Of a stretch of DNA of 64,000 bases, positions 25,060-36,049 are shown piece by piece (positions within the stretch are counted from its first letter, which is position 1; each line of letters starts with the position of its first letter). The stretch lies in contig JAYGXS010000001.1 in assembly GCA_036362985.1 (NCBI GenBank), forward strand, positions 39,278,970 to 39,342,969. The letters run 5' to 3'. Below the pieces are notes generated by a model. It ran no database searches. It had not been told where the DNA came from and was given only the letters and a program-made list of their open reading frames with translations. The translations under genes and the position numbers were made by a program. Source of the stretch: Ligula intestinalis. Taxonomy: Eukaryota; Platyhelminthes; Cestoda; Diphyllobothriidea; Diphyllobothriidae.

Positions 25060-25265
25060 CGACGCGCTTAGGGGCTGCTCCGGCCGCGCCAGTCACCTGT
25101 GCCCTCTGTCGCCTCCGGTCTTGTTGACGCTGTCCTGTTGACACCGGGTCCAGGTGGGGGGAATGGAGCAGAGTGAGGTTTGTCCAGCACAATTCATCGT
25201 CCCTGCTCCAGCCTGCTGTGAAGTATGCACTTCACCTCGTCGAAATCGACGGTCAAACGTTGGCA
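25060..25265 (+). repeat. R2 family, copy 4
   Basis: Contains GCGCCAGTCACCTGTGCCC, GCCTCCGGTCTTGTTGACGC, TGTTGACACC and CTCGTCGAAATCGACGGTC in the family order. It lies about 340 bp after the end of copy 3 in the same orientation. Confidence 0.65.
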
Positions 25266-25926
25266 GTCATCTACTGGCATGGACTGTGCTCAGCGCGATT
25301 AACGCGGGCTGCGAGCCAACATGGCACATTTATGGTACAGACCGTTGTGTGCGCCACTCACATAAACTTACATGCACGCGTGCAGTCGAGCGTCGAGGTC
25401 ACTGCCCTCCAACTCGGCTGCTCCGTCTTATCTCAGTCGCGTTAACGTGTCTCCTCTCGGCTAAAATTCAACTGGAATCGAGTGCTTCCAGAGCTTCGGT
25501 CACTCATGTCTCACGTGATTAAGCGCATGCAACCTATACAGAAGCTCACGTGAGGCACTCTAAACGCAAGTATAAAAGCGATCACTTCTATAAACCTCCT
25601 CGCCCGTTGTTCCATCGGTTTCCTTTTCCTCGCTATTTTTCTATTTCTCTTTCTTCGCAATCCCTTTCGGATGTGGCCCTAGTTGTTGGAATATACCTAT
25701 GAAGTTAACTGTTACAATGTATAATTTTTTTCCTACGGACATAAAAAACGTAATACCTCAAGAAAAAAGTTGAGCACAAGCTAATATTTGCAGTTACATT
25801 TGGAGTTCTTAACTGGTTTGGAGTCTGTGTAGAGTTAAATGCTCTCAGGCTTATTAAATAGCAAAAACAAGGTCAGATTTTTCTCCTCTTATTGGAATGT
25901 GCTCCTTATCCTCTGAACCTATAGCA
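25266..25926. other. No recognisable gene
   Basis: Transition from GC-rich R2 DNA to AT-rich DNA. ORFs of 90 and 122 codons begin inside R2 copy 4 and run out of it in different frames, which argues against both. Confidence 0.5.
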
Positions 25927-26430
25927 GGGGTTAAGTAAGTTGAACTCTAGCAACTGTGATCTTCAGACCATGGTTCTTTGGGAGAGAAGAAACCAGACGG
26001 TGGGAAGGCCAGAGGTTCAGTAATAGTGTATTCTGCACATAAGGATTGAAGAATAGATAGAAGGGGTTTCGACTCTCGGATGACTACGGTCCGGCTGCGA
26101 GGGCTTCAATTCCGGAGTGACGACAGCATCGGGAATCACCGGAATGCCGGCGCATGCTTTGTTATGGCAGCAAATCACGCAGCTAATACCTAGACTAGCA
26201 GTCGTGGCGCGACCTTGAGATGGACGAAGGTTGGCGAGGGCGTGCGGCCACGGTGAGACGTCGGTCAGCGACAGGTAGCGCCTGACTCCAGGCGGCAGTG
26301 GGCGCGCAGGCTGCGCAGGCCAAAGGTGTCGTGCGTCAGCGGCTGATCTTGGCTGCTAGGAGCTACTACAAACCCAAGGTTGTCAGCATCTGAAAAGCTT
26401 ACAAGGGCCTTGCCAACCACAACACTTTTA
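25927..26430 (+). repeat. Interspersed repeat family R1, copy 1
   Basis: Starts GGGGTTAAGTAAGTTGAACT, then CTAGCAACTGTGATCTTCAG, CATGGTTCTTTGGGAGAGAA, GGCCAGAG, TAATAGTGTATTCTGCAC and TTTCGACTCTCGG. The same series of blocks is seen at 51.6, 55.6, 56.2 and 63.0 kb (plus) and near 55.1 kb (minus). The 3' limit is approximate. Class unknown. Confidence 0.7.
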
Positions 26431-27329
26431 TATGATAACTAGCCCTTTGCTGACACAGGATAAGTATTTTATGTTATTGTGACAGACACGTTCGCTGACC
26501 TGCTTGAAGTTGGGAACATGCTCATTTCCTATTGACTGTTAGAGTATTTTTCACAATCGCTTATCAATTCTCTTCAGTACTCCAGTGGACTGGAAAAAGA
26601 CTACCAGTCCCTCTCTTATCCCTATGTGTGGCGTTCTCTATGTCGCTGGTGGTTTTACCATCTCCCATCTAGATCCGCGCGAAAAAACGTTCAATCCACT
26701 CAGTCAATTCAGTCTGATTTGTGCGGCATTAAGCATTATCATTTTCCAGACTTAGAAAGGTCGCAGGAGGCAGAAGTATAGTTACTGTAGTGGTAAGGCA
26801 AGAATAGACATCGGAGACTAGACATGAGCTTGTGGGGTACGTACCAGTCTATCCAATAACCCCAGGTAGGAGTATCCCAACTGTTACAAACTTGTGAATA
26901 AGAATAAAGTCATTTGCAGATAAAAGCACGTGCGTATTCAGCGACTTATTAAAAAGCTGTGTGCAAAGTTAGCTCAAAGCATAGTAAACCGAGTAAAACA
27001 AAGAGAGAGTCCAATGTCACTTCAAGCTTATAGCAATTTTAGTTACTAAAGTCTGTGCCTTGGTGTCCCTTCCCTTCGTTCCGTCATATTCCGGTATGCA
27101 GACCAGCAAAAGACTAATTAAGCGTGGAGTGGAAGCTGAACGTCGTAAGCACTTTCCATGCAACAATCAGGCCCGGTTTAAGGGACTCGTTACAACAACT
27201 ACAAATTGCGTGCACTTTTTTACTCCTCAGTTGGCTACCTAGTATACGACGTCTGAAAAGCGGGTAAGGATGACTTGTGTGACCGTCTAACTGGGACACG
27301 GCAGTAGGAACCGCCCACAATATACCTGG
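26431..27329. other. No recognisable gene
   Basis: Ordinary sequence. The ORF of 60 codons at 27,060-27,242 (plus) and its minus-strand counterpart are not recognised. Confidence 0.45.
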
Positions 27330-27490
27330 CTGTGAGCCAACCTCCGGGAGCCTTTGGTTTTAGGCCTAAGATGTGGATTATATTAAGGTTTGCGGTTTTG
27401 GCTCGTTGTATAAATGTATAGTTTAGTTTTAGTGTAGGGCTACTGTTCAGATTAAGGCCGCGGTTATTTTTTATGCTAGAATTAGTGCTG
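27330..27490 (-). repeat. Degenerate TTAGGG/CCCTAA-like stretch
   Basis: On the minus strand it reads as a worn series of CTAA/CTAAAC-like units including GTAGCCCTACACTAAAACTA. The block at 63,345-63,540 contains the related GTAGCCCTACTCTTAACTCT. Both are followed or flanked by a shared ~30-bp sequence (see 27,888-27,925). This suggests a dispersed repeat with telomere-like content rather than two chance tracts. Confidence 0.5.
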
Positions 27491-27539
27491 GAGTAAGGAC
27501 ACGGGACCATTTACTCACTTGCCGAGAGACGTAAATATG

Positions 27540-27880
27540 CGAGTTCTGGGAAGTAGTTCCGAAGAAGAAGACGCGGCCGCTGGAACAAGGGCTCTATTTT
27601 CCTGCAGTTTCAGATTCATAGGTAATGGTAGCGTAGTCTGAGTCATGTTCAGATAGGGGTGAAACATGCACAGGTTGCACGGTATTTATAGCTCATAGCG
27701 GTCATCCACGTGCGTACTGTAATTATCCACTCATGTAGCCATCGTTTGGATCTTAATTGCTGCGGTGATGACTTGATGACCCGCGTTCGGCTCATTAATT
27801 GCCGCTATTTCCCTGTCCGTGTTGGATGCGTGCTTGGTACTTGCGCGATGATTATGCTCGTTGTCGTTTACTCACTCCTG
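27540..27880 (-). mobile_element. PLE-C 3' tail, minus-strand copy
   Basis: On the minus strand it aligns with 49,430-49,760. Shared blocks are AACGAGCATAAT, GCGGCAATTAATGAGCCGAA, TATGAGCTATAAATACCGTG, CAACCTGTGCATGTTTCA and CGTCTTCTTCTTC. The GAAACGTC-type ribozyme relic is reduced to ACCTATGAATCTGAAACTGC. The coding part of the element is absent. This copy lacks the two insertions seen in the 39-kb copy, so it records the empty sites. Confidence 0.75.
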
Positions 27881-30230
27881 AAATTTATCACTAGGCCAGC
27901 AATTGTCCTGTTTAGGAGACCATGAAAGTCATCCTTATCCAAAAATGTTTACTACTTCTGCGGGAGGTGTCACCTATAAAAATTTTACAGGTGGAGGAAT
28001 GGTGATAAGTACCTTCGGTGATTCGAATAAAAATTAATCTGTCGCAGTAATTCCCTTTCTTGATTTTGCCGTGTTTGGTAGCAAAAAAACCAAATCAATG
28101 CATCTTTAAGAGTTTTAGTAGAAATCATTGTCCGCATTTTTTTATCAGTGAACAGTATGGTAGTCGTGATGCAGGTCTCTTTTCCTACTTTCGTTTCTGT
28201 CAATACAAAACACTTAGGCGTCGTGAGGAATTATGCACGCAGCTCGATCAGACGAGTATTTAGAAACGGGAGATTATTTCTGTTAGTTCTTGTGTTTGAA
28301 CTCCGGATAACGTTGCAAGTTTTTCTTATGTGGTTTATGGGAGGTCACGTGGCTAGACAAACAAAGGAGAGAGAGCCTAGCTCAAAACATGCTTGAAGTC
28401 TGCTCCTATGGGTTAGAGTGGATAAAAATCAGTTTCATTCTACTATTTCTGAAACTGGTAAAATTATGATGGTTTAAAACAAGCGTTATAAGATCCGAAC
28501 TCAATAATGGTCTCTCCAATGCGGCGGTCTAGACGGATTTTATGCTCCTGCATATTGGCACAGCAACTGCTCTGGTCGAGCGATTGCATTTTGAATCCCG
28601 CTGTCTCTTCGCAAGCCTTTAAAACGGAGGTTGCATTTGGATTGCACCAAATCTGCATGACCTTTTACTCTTCCTTCAACTGGCTATCTCATGCTCCGTG
28701 CTTGACTATTTTAACCAATTAGGATAGGAAGAGTAGCCGTGCCTTCTCGTAGGCATATGACAAGCGGCCAAGTCCGGGTGACCTTTTCGCAACGCTGATT
28801 ACTTAAGCTACCACTGTGTTTTAGTAATAAAAGTTTTTCAACCTTTTACGTCCAGTTTTCGGGAAATCAGCACGGTCACCTTTTTAAACATGAATAATTG
28901 GTGTTCTGACCTTAAAAGCGATCTGATTCTCAAGTCTTTTTTTTAAATTCCTATGGCTTAGGCAGCCAGCTAATTCGGAGTGCTGTCTAGAAACCGGGTC
29001 GGGATCATGTGAAGCGCACAAAAGCTGCTCGTGTGGATGGCGCCTTTTCGTGTGCAGCCAGGCATGTACATTTCTTGAAGTGTATCTATGTGACTATTCA
29101 TTTCCGATCACTTTGAAAGATACATTTTGCAAAATAATTTATGGCCTGGTGCCGCTAATTTCGAGAAGAAGCGAAGGTACCATACTTTGTTGTGAATTTA
29201 GAGCTCCTAGAAAAGTAACTACTCCCGCCATTCATTACGTCAATGGGAGAGAGGAATGCCTGGTATTATTTTTAAATCCCTCGGCGGTAGAATGCAATAG
29301 GCAATGACGTGGCTGAAACCTACCCACACCACGAGGAGGCATGCATTATAAATCCTGCACATTCTTTCTCCCTTGAAACTGTGGGGAAAGACTATCGAGT
29401 CACGTGGATTATGTCTGTACTTAGAGGGAAAATGCATCCCAGCAAGTGGCGGCTATTGAAACGCATCATTTACTGAACCAAAAACCGACTAAATGATACT
29501 CTGCCATGAAGTGGTAAAAATGTACTCAAAACTGACTGCCGAGTGTCAAGTGTCAACTTCAAATTTACCGCTGCATAAATACTACAACCTCCACCAAACG
29601 AAAATTCGGAACAGTAAAAGCCTTCAGCCCCCCTCTTCCTTTCGTATCCCTTAGAACTTTCCTTGTGGCAGTGTAAGTTTCCATATGTTCAAAACTATCT
29701 ACCTCTTCCTTGCTCCTGGACCCTATCTAAAATGTACGTGTATCTGTGTTCCTTGAAAATTTTGAATAGATGATAACTTTAAGCTTATGTAAAATTGATT
29801 CAAAAAGGAAACTGAACTGTTTTCTATTTGACTAAGTCTCGTCCCGAGTTCCTTCTTACCGGAGTACTCATTCCTGAAAAATGCCAGCACTCTTGCTGTA
29901 TTTTCCTAGAATTTTGGTGATATTTCTCATATAAAGGATGGGTGAATGTTCGGAACTTTTTAAAATACGTTGGATGAAGTTTCTGCTTTAGGTGAAAATT
30001 AATTTGTGTCGTAGGTAATCCCTTTGTTGCAGCACCAAACAACAAAGTTTCAGGCCGACTGACGATGTTGTCCGCAGCCATCCTCATGGCACCTGACGCC
30101 TTTGTTCATTGTCATGCCGCGTCAAGGTCAATCAAGCAGTTCCGGTCGTAACGACCTTGAAGTCGAGTGACTGCCACGTGCGCACACGATAGTTCGAAGC
30201 GCCGGCCAAGCCACACCTCAATTACACGAA
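27881..30230. other. No recognisable gene
   Basis: Starts with GTTTAGGAGACCATGAAAGT, shared with ~63,598-63,618. The rest holds ORFs up to 87 codons (29,050-29,307 plus; 29,824-30,087 minus) that I do not recognise. Confidence 0.45.
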
Positions 30231-30240
30231 ACCAAGCTGG

Positions 30241-30944
30241 TCTGCTACAATCAGCTCTTCCAGCCTCCGCCGCTTTCAGTCAGCACAGAACGCTGTTTTC
30301 CGCTCAATCAAGGGTTGCTATATGATGTCGCCTATCGATCATATTCATGTTAAGGCCTCTGCTCTGCCGGTCACCCCTCAAAATGCACTCTTAGGCCAAC
30401 AGTTTTGGGGGACTTGTCCGCAACCCGGTCATCCTAATCCCCACCGTTGCCACGCTCCTGAATCCAGCCGCAGCGTTCGGCCCTTTATTAGAATTCTCCA
30501 CAAGGAAGCTGTCATCTCTACCCCATTAATGGCTCTGCCATCATGACAGGCTCCCAGCGTCTTCACCAGAGAGCCGTTGTCGAAGCCAAACTAGGGTACC
30601 ATCCCACGATCCTTTTAGGTGGCTTTTCACCTCTGATTGTGGCCTCGGAACAACAACGCCCGAAGGTCACTCGCTGTACCCTGGCTCAACTGCGCAGTGG
30701 CTACTCAATGCTCCTTCGTCAGTACCAACATCGGCTCGACCCGTCCACATCCGACAGCTCTCCTGATTGCGGCGTCTATCCGCATGACTGTCAGCATCTA
30801 CTCGCCTGTAGCTCCCGGGCAGGCACCCAACTCACCCCTGTGGACTTTCGGCTCAATCTGGTTGAGGTCGCGACCATTCTCCGTCTTCGAACTACAAGCA
30901 AATTTGGATGCCGGCGGGGACTTTTGATCCAACAAGGGCTATGA
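30241..30944 (+). pseudogene. LINE (jockey/CR1-like) ORF2 C-terminus
   Basis: This is the C-terminal tail of a non-LTR retrotransposon polymerase. The first frame reads RRFQSAQNAVFRSIKGCYMM then SPIDHIHVKASALPV, the stretch after the reverse-transcriptase thumb. It stops at 30,546. The second frame, opened by a frameshift near 30,540, reads LHQRAVVEAKLGYHP, then CTLAQLRSGYSMLLRQYQHR, then PDCGVYPHDCQHLLAC and LVEVATILRL. LAQLRSGY plus a CxxC...H...C knuckle is the usual end of jockey/CR1-type ORF2. The first knuckle cysteine appears replaced by serine (DSSPDCG). The catalytic FxDD region is missing, so this is a 5'-truncated dead insertion, the normal outcome of LINE retrotransposition. Confidence 0.8.
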
Positions 30945-31029
30945 CACATGCATGCACTCACGAAAGTTCGACCGTCGATTCCGACGAGGTTCCCCGTGTG
31001 TTTCACAGGATAGTGGCGCGGGGACGATG

Positions 31030-31365
31030 ACCTGCGCGTGGGCTAGTTTGAACGGATAGTAGACTTGCGTCGCATTCACAGCACTCTCTCTCTTTTCTCA
31101 CCCACTGGAGCTCGCTGTCAAGGCAAAGTCAAGAAGACCGGAGGTCCGGATTGGACTCAGGTGACACACGCACAGTAGGATATCCTGCCGGGCTCTGATC
31201 GAGTAGGGGCTGGACGCAGGTGGTTGACGTGGTGTGCGCCCCCCCCCCCCCCCACTCCCTCCTCTCCCATGTGCAGCATTCGTTGTGGAGGCGCAACCGG
31301 AATAAAGCCTACAGTGTTCTGACCTAGCGTCCAAGTTGACTCAACGCATTTCCCGCACATCTACC
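31030..31365 (-). repeat. R2 family, copy 5 (minus) with C15 run
   Basis: On the minus strand the blocks are GGTCAGAACACTGTAGGC, GAATGCTGCACATGGGAG, a G run (plus-strand C run at 31,239-31,253), CTCCGGTCTTCTTGACTTTG with CCTTGACAGC, and GAGAGTGCTGTGAATG. Same order as the other R2 copies. Confidence 0.65.
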
Positions 31366-33239
31366 CGTTTAGGAGCCACCACATGAGAGCGGGAGAAAGA
31401 GAGGGGGATATACAGTAGATTACATAGCTGATGAAAGGTTGTGGATTGGGTGATTTGACACACATTTGAGGTTGTTTATTTAATTCATTCGTTTGTCGTG
31501 AGGCGCAAAATGCTCTTCTCTAGAATTGAATTCCGTTCACATCAGTTCACTGGGAGAAAATGGAGACGGAATTGGGCGAAATCTAGCGTTTGTTGATATT
31601 CGAGGAATTTCCTACGCTACTATATGCTGCGGAAAAGAACTTCTTGTGTATGCATATTGCAGCATAAAAGAACATTCACGGAGAGCAGGAACTTTTTAAT
31701 TATATTTGTTCACAAAGCGGAAAATTTGTTTTGCGTCCATGAAATTGAGGTTAGTTTAATTATGAGAGAGCACATTATTTTTGGGGAAAAGAAGAGCAAA
31801 GAAAGTTTCAAAAATTATATTTTGGAAATCTGTAAATTTTTGTGCCATAAAATTTAGTAATAAAATGTTAACGCTGTTACTTGCTATGCCCCAATTTAAA
31901 ATGTATATCGTATATTTGAGGGTTTTCAGGCGAGGAATGCGTATGAGGACTTTATTAGTTTGGGTGGTTCTGAAACCATGACACACACAGACAGTTGTAT
32001 AAGAAAAAATGTTTAAAAGTTCATTAATAACGTAAATGCTTTTAAGATTTATCTTATTTTGAAGGTTTTGGTGAGCACGTAGAAGATAATCATTATTTAT
32101 GGTCAATCGACTGAAGTCACTGAATATCGTAAAGCCTTAAATAGAATTTCAAGGAAGATCTGAACCTCTTCGTAATAAAAATATCAAAATAATTACAAAA
32201 AATATGGCGGAAGGCAATTACTCTAAGTGTGCAAAAATGGTACGTTAAGAATTGCACCTGACAATTCTATTTACATTTATAATTCACTGACCGGTATGTC
32301 CACACATGAGCTTGAGAAATATATTACTCCTGTGATCTCCCGGTGGACCAAATCAAGCTAAAATTTAGTTTTTTTTAGTCCAAAATAACTCAAGCAATGC
32401 ATAAACGAAAGAAGAAACTAGCCATTTTCGTGAAAACCTGTTAAAATGCACGCTCGTAATTTTTGCTGTTCAGTAAGAGCCATACATTTCATTGCATGTA
32501 AAATGGAAGCACATGAATCACAAAATTTTACGAAAGGATTATTTTCCAACGTCATTTTACTTGTCCTGCTATATTCACTCGGTGATTTTGCATGAATAGG
32601 CTTCCCCTACATATAATGCATAAGTTTACCTAGTACGCCCGATTCCCCCTTTTCCGGAATTTTCCACTTTGCTAAAAAAGTTGGTATTTCTATTAAAATT
32701 TATATTCCTTCATCAATCACAATATGTCCTATTATGAAGAAGGATCATTACTTTATTGCTGTAATACTTTGGGGGCCGCAGCTTGGGCTGCGTTTGAGTA
32801 ACAGGAAGTTACCTGTAAAAATCCTCAGATTTCATGAGTTAGGTAACCTACTGTACGTTTTATTTTGAAAATATCATTCCACAATGTTCAGCTAAAACAT
32901 CCTCCATTGCACAAACTAACACCACCGGGAAATCAAAAGCAATCCACAATCCTAAATGACTGCAATTGTTGACATCGTGGGTAAATTTCCTTTGAAAATT
33001 CGTCAAATATAGGCCAAGTTAGACTGCTGTCAAAACGACGCTAGCGTCGTTTTATAATGGGCAAAGTATAAATAAGAAAATTTAAATGCGATTGGAGGGA
33101 AAAAAAACGGCTCAAGTTGAATAGCCCGCGACTAAGGGCGCCGAAGATGGCCTACCCGGGGTATTGTAGAGACCCTGGCTTAGGGGGAGGGACTATCAGA
33201 ATTGTTAGATATTCTACCGTACTCATTCAGGTAAACACG
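31366..33239. other. AT-rich, no recognisable gene
   Basis: ORFs of 116 (31,756-32,106 minus) and 77 codons overlap and are AT-driven (rich in Lys, Asn, Ile, Phe). No family match is seen. Confidence 0.45.
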
Positions 33240-33320
33240 ATCAGAAAATATGTAAATGAGCATCAAATATAGAAATTTGAAACATCGTTTCCCAGGTACA
33301 AATTTGAAGACAGCGTGTGT

Positions 33321-33368
33321 AGCAGAATTTAATGGCACCATAATTTTCGCGAGCGCTCATCAGCCGCT
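33321..33368 (-). ncRNA. Hammerhead-type ribozyme motif (copy 2, PLE-A)
   Basis: Minus strand: AGCGG, CTGATGA, GCGCTCGC, GAAA, a spacer containing ATGGTGCCAT, AAATT, CTGCT. Stem I is AGCGG/CTGCT (5 bp, one G-U). Stem II is GCG/CGC or GC/GC. The stem III region holds the small hairpin ATGG/CCAT. It sits about 220 bp downstream of the PLE-A stop codon. Relative to copies 1 and 3, one strand of stem I changes A to G while pairing is kept as G-U, which fits selection on structure or recent common origin. Confidence 0.6.
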
Positions 33369-33588
33369 TCCGCTCGCTGCATAAACAGAATAACGAATGA
33401 TAAATTACAGAATTGAATTCATACAGAATAATCGATCCAAAACATCAAGGTCACTTGAGATAGCCAGGAGGCAATCAATAAAGTAAGAATTCAAACATTG
33501 TGGGCAGCAAAAAACGCAGTAAACTCTCTAAGGCAAAAACATCTAAGGCAAACATGTGGGAAGGGGGTGGGTAAACAAGGAGCCGGTG

Positions 33589-34431
33589 CTACCACGGCAG
33601 GGTTAGGTTCACCACATGCTCCAGTTGTTTACATAGGTCAGGTTTAAACCGCCTTATGTATGCTGCCTCCAGGTAGCGTAAGATGCGAGTTGTTCGTGCC
33701 CGAACAAGTACTCGGAAGGATGTTTCAGGGTCAACAGAATGATCCGTATCCAATAGGTGTTCAGTGAAAGAAGAACGGGGAGTCCTATTCTCCTGTCTTA
33801 ATAACCAACTCGGCAAGTGCTCTTTTGCTCTGGCTGCCAATTGCCGTTGTGTTCGTCCTATGTACTTGCATCCGCAAGTGCATGTAAATTGGTAAACAAC
33901 ATTAGAAGTGGCGTACAATGGCAGGGCATCCTTCGCAGTTGGAATAGGAAGGGTCTTCACCGAGTTGCAAAATACAAGCTCAGCTGCAAAATAGGTCCTT
34001 TCAATGGTATTGCGTCAACGTCTCATGATGGTGTTTAAGGTGTTGTCTCCCTTAAATGGCAAGGAAATGAAAACAGGCTTTTTTGGAGCTGATTGTTCTA
34101 TAACCTTTTGCCGTAAGGGGTTGCTATTCTTTTCAATAAAGTGAGCTGGATAACCACGTTTGAGAAGAGTTTCCTTGAGGCTTGCAATTTCTGCATCCAG
34201 TGTATCCATTGAGCAGATTTTGCTTGTCCTCTGGAAGAGGGTGCAAACTAAGTTACGTTTCCATTGTAAGGGGACAAAACTTAGATAATGCAAATACTGC
34301 CCTCTCCATGTATTCTTATGGAAAACTCTTCGCGTTATAGAGCCATCTTTCTGCCTAGTCATGTGAACGTCTAAGAAAGAAAACTGGTTTCCACGTTCGA
34401 CTGATGGCAGAAAGAAATTTAGGAGAAGAGG
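33589..34431 (-). pseudogene. PLE-A polyprotein C-terminus (RT thumb plus GIY-YIG), one TGA
   Basis: The frame reads LLNFFLPSVERGNQFSFLDV, then HMTRQKDGSITRRVFHKNTW and LHYLSFVPLQWKRNLV. This is the RT thumb segment ending in the typical LDV box. A linker follows (IASLKETLLKRGYPAHFIEK) and then the GIY-YIG domain VVYQFTCTCGCKYIGRTQRQ with AKEHLPSW. It ends NLTLPW and a TAG at 33,589. The only break is one TGA at 34,017-34,015 (context CGT TGA CGC). The frame is unchanged on both sides, so this is a single nonsense change, possibly CGA to TGA decay. The RT palm is missing. Of the PLE copies here this is the best preserved, so it may be young. Confidence 0.88.
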
Positions 34432-34499
34432 TTACGAAGGGAAGGGAAGGACAATTATGTGAAAGCTAGGAAGGTCACCCAATTTAGCTACCCCTAGCT
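34432..34499. other. Flank of truncated PLE-A
   Basis: Short G-rich purine stretch (GAAGGGAAGGGAAGGAC) directly upstream of the truncated PLE-A reading frame; nothing else seen. Confidence 0.4.
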
Positions 34500-34760
34500 C
34501 TAGTTGTGTGCTTACTTCTACATTTATTAGTTTTAATTCAGTTTTCGTTAAGGTACTTTTTTGAGTTTAACATTTAGTTTATAACTCTAGTTTCTGTTTT
34601 AGTTTAGTTAGGTACCGCCAAAATTAGATAAATGTACTTAAATAATTACTGCATTCTTAACTAAAGTATCTAAATTACGCTTAAGGTAACCATACAAACT
34701 ACTCTAAAACTAAAATTTAACTAATAAACTGAATGCTAAGCTAAACTAATACCAACAGTC
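34500..34760. repeat. Low-complexity tract that flips from TTTAGTT-rich to AACTAAA-rich
   Basis: From 34,500 to ~34,620 the plus strand is rich in TTTAGTTT-like units. From ~34,650 to 34,750 it is rich in the complementary AAACTAAA-like units. The two halves are loosely reverse complementary and could fold back, but alignment is poor and no exact arms can be drawn. Confidence 0.55.
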
Positions 34761-36039
34761 TCGTAAGACAGATGTCTAAGACTACGGGTATCTACGGTGT
34801 GCGACCAACTTAACTTTCACTGACAATAACATGAGGGAAATTATCCGCCGGGTTAACCACCGCTTGGAAATGCAGTGAAAAGGCCTGTAGGGTGCGGACT
34901 TGGCAAGAGGGAGGAAGATGCTGCGGTGAGCAATGGTAGAGGGAATGTCAGCAGTTTTGATTGCGAGATATCAGTCATCCTCAGCAACCCGCAGTTATTC
35001 CGATCACACCCATTATCTACGTCAAAAAAAACTTAAGTCTATTTAAACAACCCTACCTGTTCCATGGGGCATTAAAACCCGCCGACGAACGCCATCAACA
35101 CGGCTGGGACACGGATGCCTGAACATGCTCCCCTAAACCCATAAAAGCAGTTAACGCCAGTGTCTGTTTTACTCCCTTTCTCTCGGACATGACTTGGCGC
35201 CGTCAGCAAATGCCTAACTCCGCCAGTGGCATGGGCCGTTACAGAGTTACGTGCAGCTGCACTTGTCTAACGGGGGCTAATTGATTCTTGGTGAAAACAA
35301 GTCACTTTAAAAGTATCCGCTCGCCAAAAAACTTTGAGTGCTGAAAATACATGCTTATCCACATAGTGTTTCAAGAATCTACGGAGCCTTAAGTCGGACA
35401 TTACTTCCTGACGTCTCGATATAAGCCAACAACAATGCTTTCCCACGATAGCCAACCTCATATCCTTGCTAAAATTATTTTATCCGTTTTCTGTTTTTCT
35501 CATTCGGGTAGCCTAGAAACTCTTTTTTTTTACACTGTACCGCTAATTTTTCGCAATGCAAGCTACTAAGTAAAAAAGGATAAAAACTGTTGCAAAATTT
35601 GGCTTCTTCGTACAGTCTGCTTCCCTTTTCATCCAATGAGACTCCCGGATGAAACTGTAAGATTGTAACAATTAATTGTTGTAGGAAACGCCTCTACTGC
35701 TGCTTGCTTGTTCCTACTTGCCATTTTTTGGGAGTTTTCGCATAGTTGAAATTGTTTTCGCTCTTGCATCGGTGATAGTTTCATCTGAATCAGCCTAAAT
35801 TGTCATTATCGAAACGCCTGCTTTTTCTTGACTTGTTACTTCTGTTACAATAGCAATTTTCTAGGCAGACAATACCTGCGCTTTTTTATGCACCGGTGAA
35901 TTGTTTTTTTGTGGCGATAAGCAATGTGCTTTAACGATATTTTGACAGGGAAGAAAATTTTTCCTCGGGCCGTTTCGTGTTTTTCGCAGTCTACATACAT
36001 AATCAAGGTTCGTTAATGATGTTGAGGACAGGTGGTCAG
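34761..36039. other. No recognisable gene
   Basis: ORF of 64 codons at 35,267-35,461 (minus) is unrecognised. CGAGACGTCAGG on the minus strand near 35,405-35,420 slightly resembles a hammerhead GAAACGTC block, but no CTGATGA core accompanies it. Confidence 0.45.
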
Positions 36040-36049
36040 NNNNNNNNNN
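36040..36049. other. Assembly gap (10 N)
   Basis: Ten unknown bases. A uniform length of 10 suggests a placeholder of unknown true size. Confidence 0.98.

Larger units (their letters stand above)
33240..34431 (-). mobile_element. PLE-A: 3' part of a Penelope-like element
   Basis: Minus-strand element with the end of the polyprotein (34,431-33,589) followed by a 3' region that holds a hammerhead motif (33,368-33,321). The 5' boundary is abrupt. In the reading frame an in-frame TAA appears at 34,434 just upstream of the first recognisable residues, and upstream sequence no longer resembles PLE. So the copy is 5'-truncated within the reverse-transcriptase thumb region. Related 3' regions occur at 3.0 and 47.8 kb. 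Confidence 0.8.

Noticed and set aside
35395..35425. GAGACGTCAGG on the minus strand, considered as a third ACGTC-class ribozyme
   Set aside because: No CTGATGA-like core upstream, and the downstream sequence does not match PLE tails.
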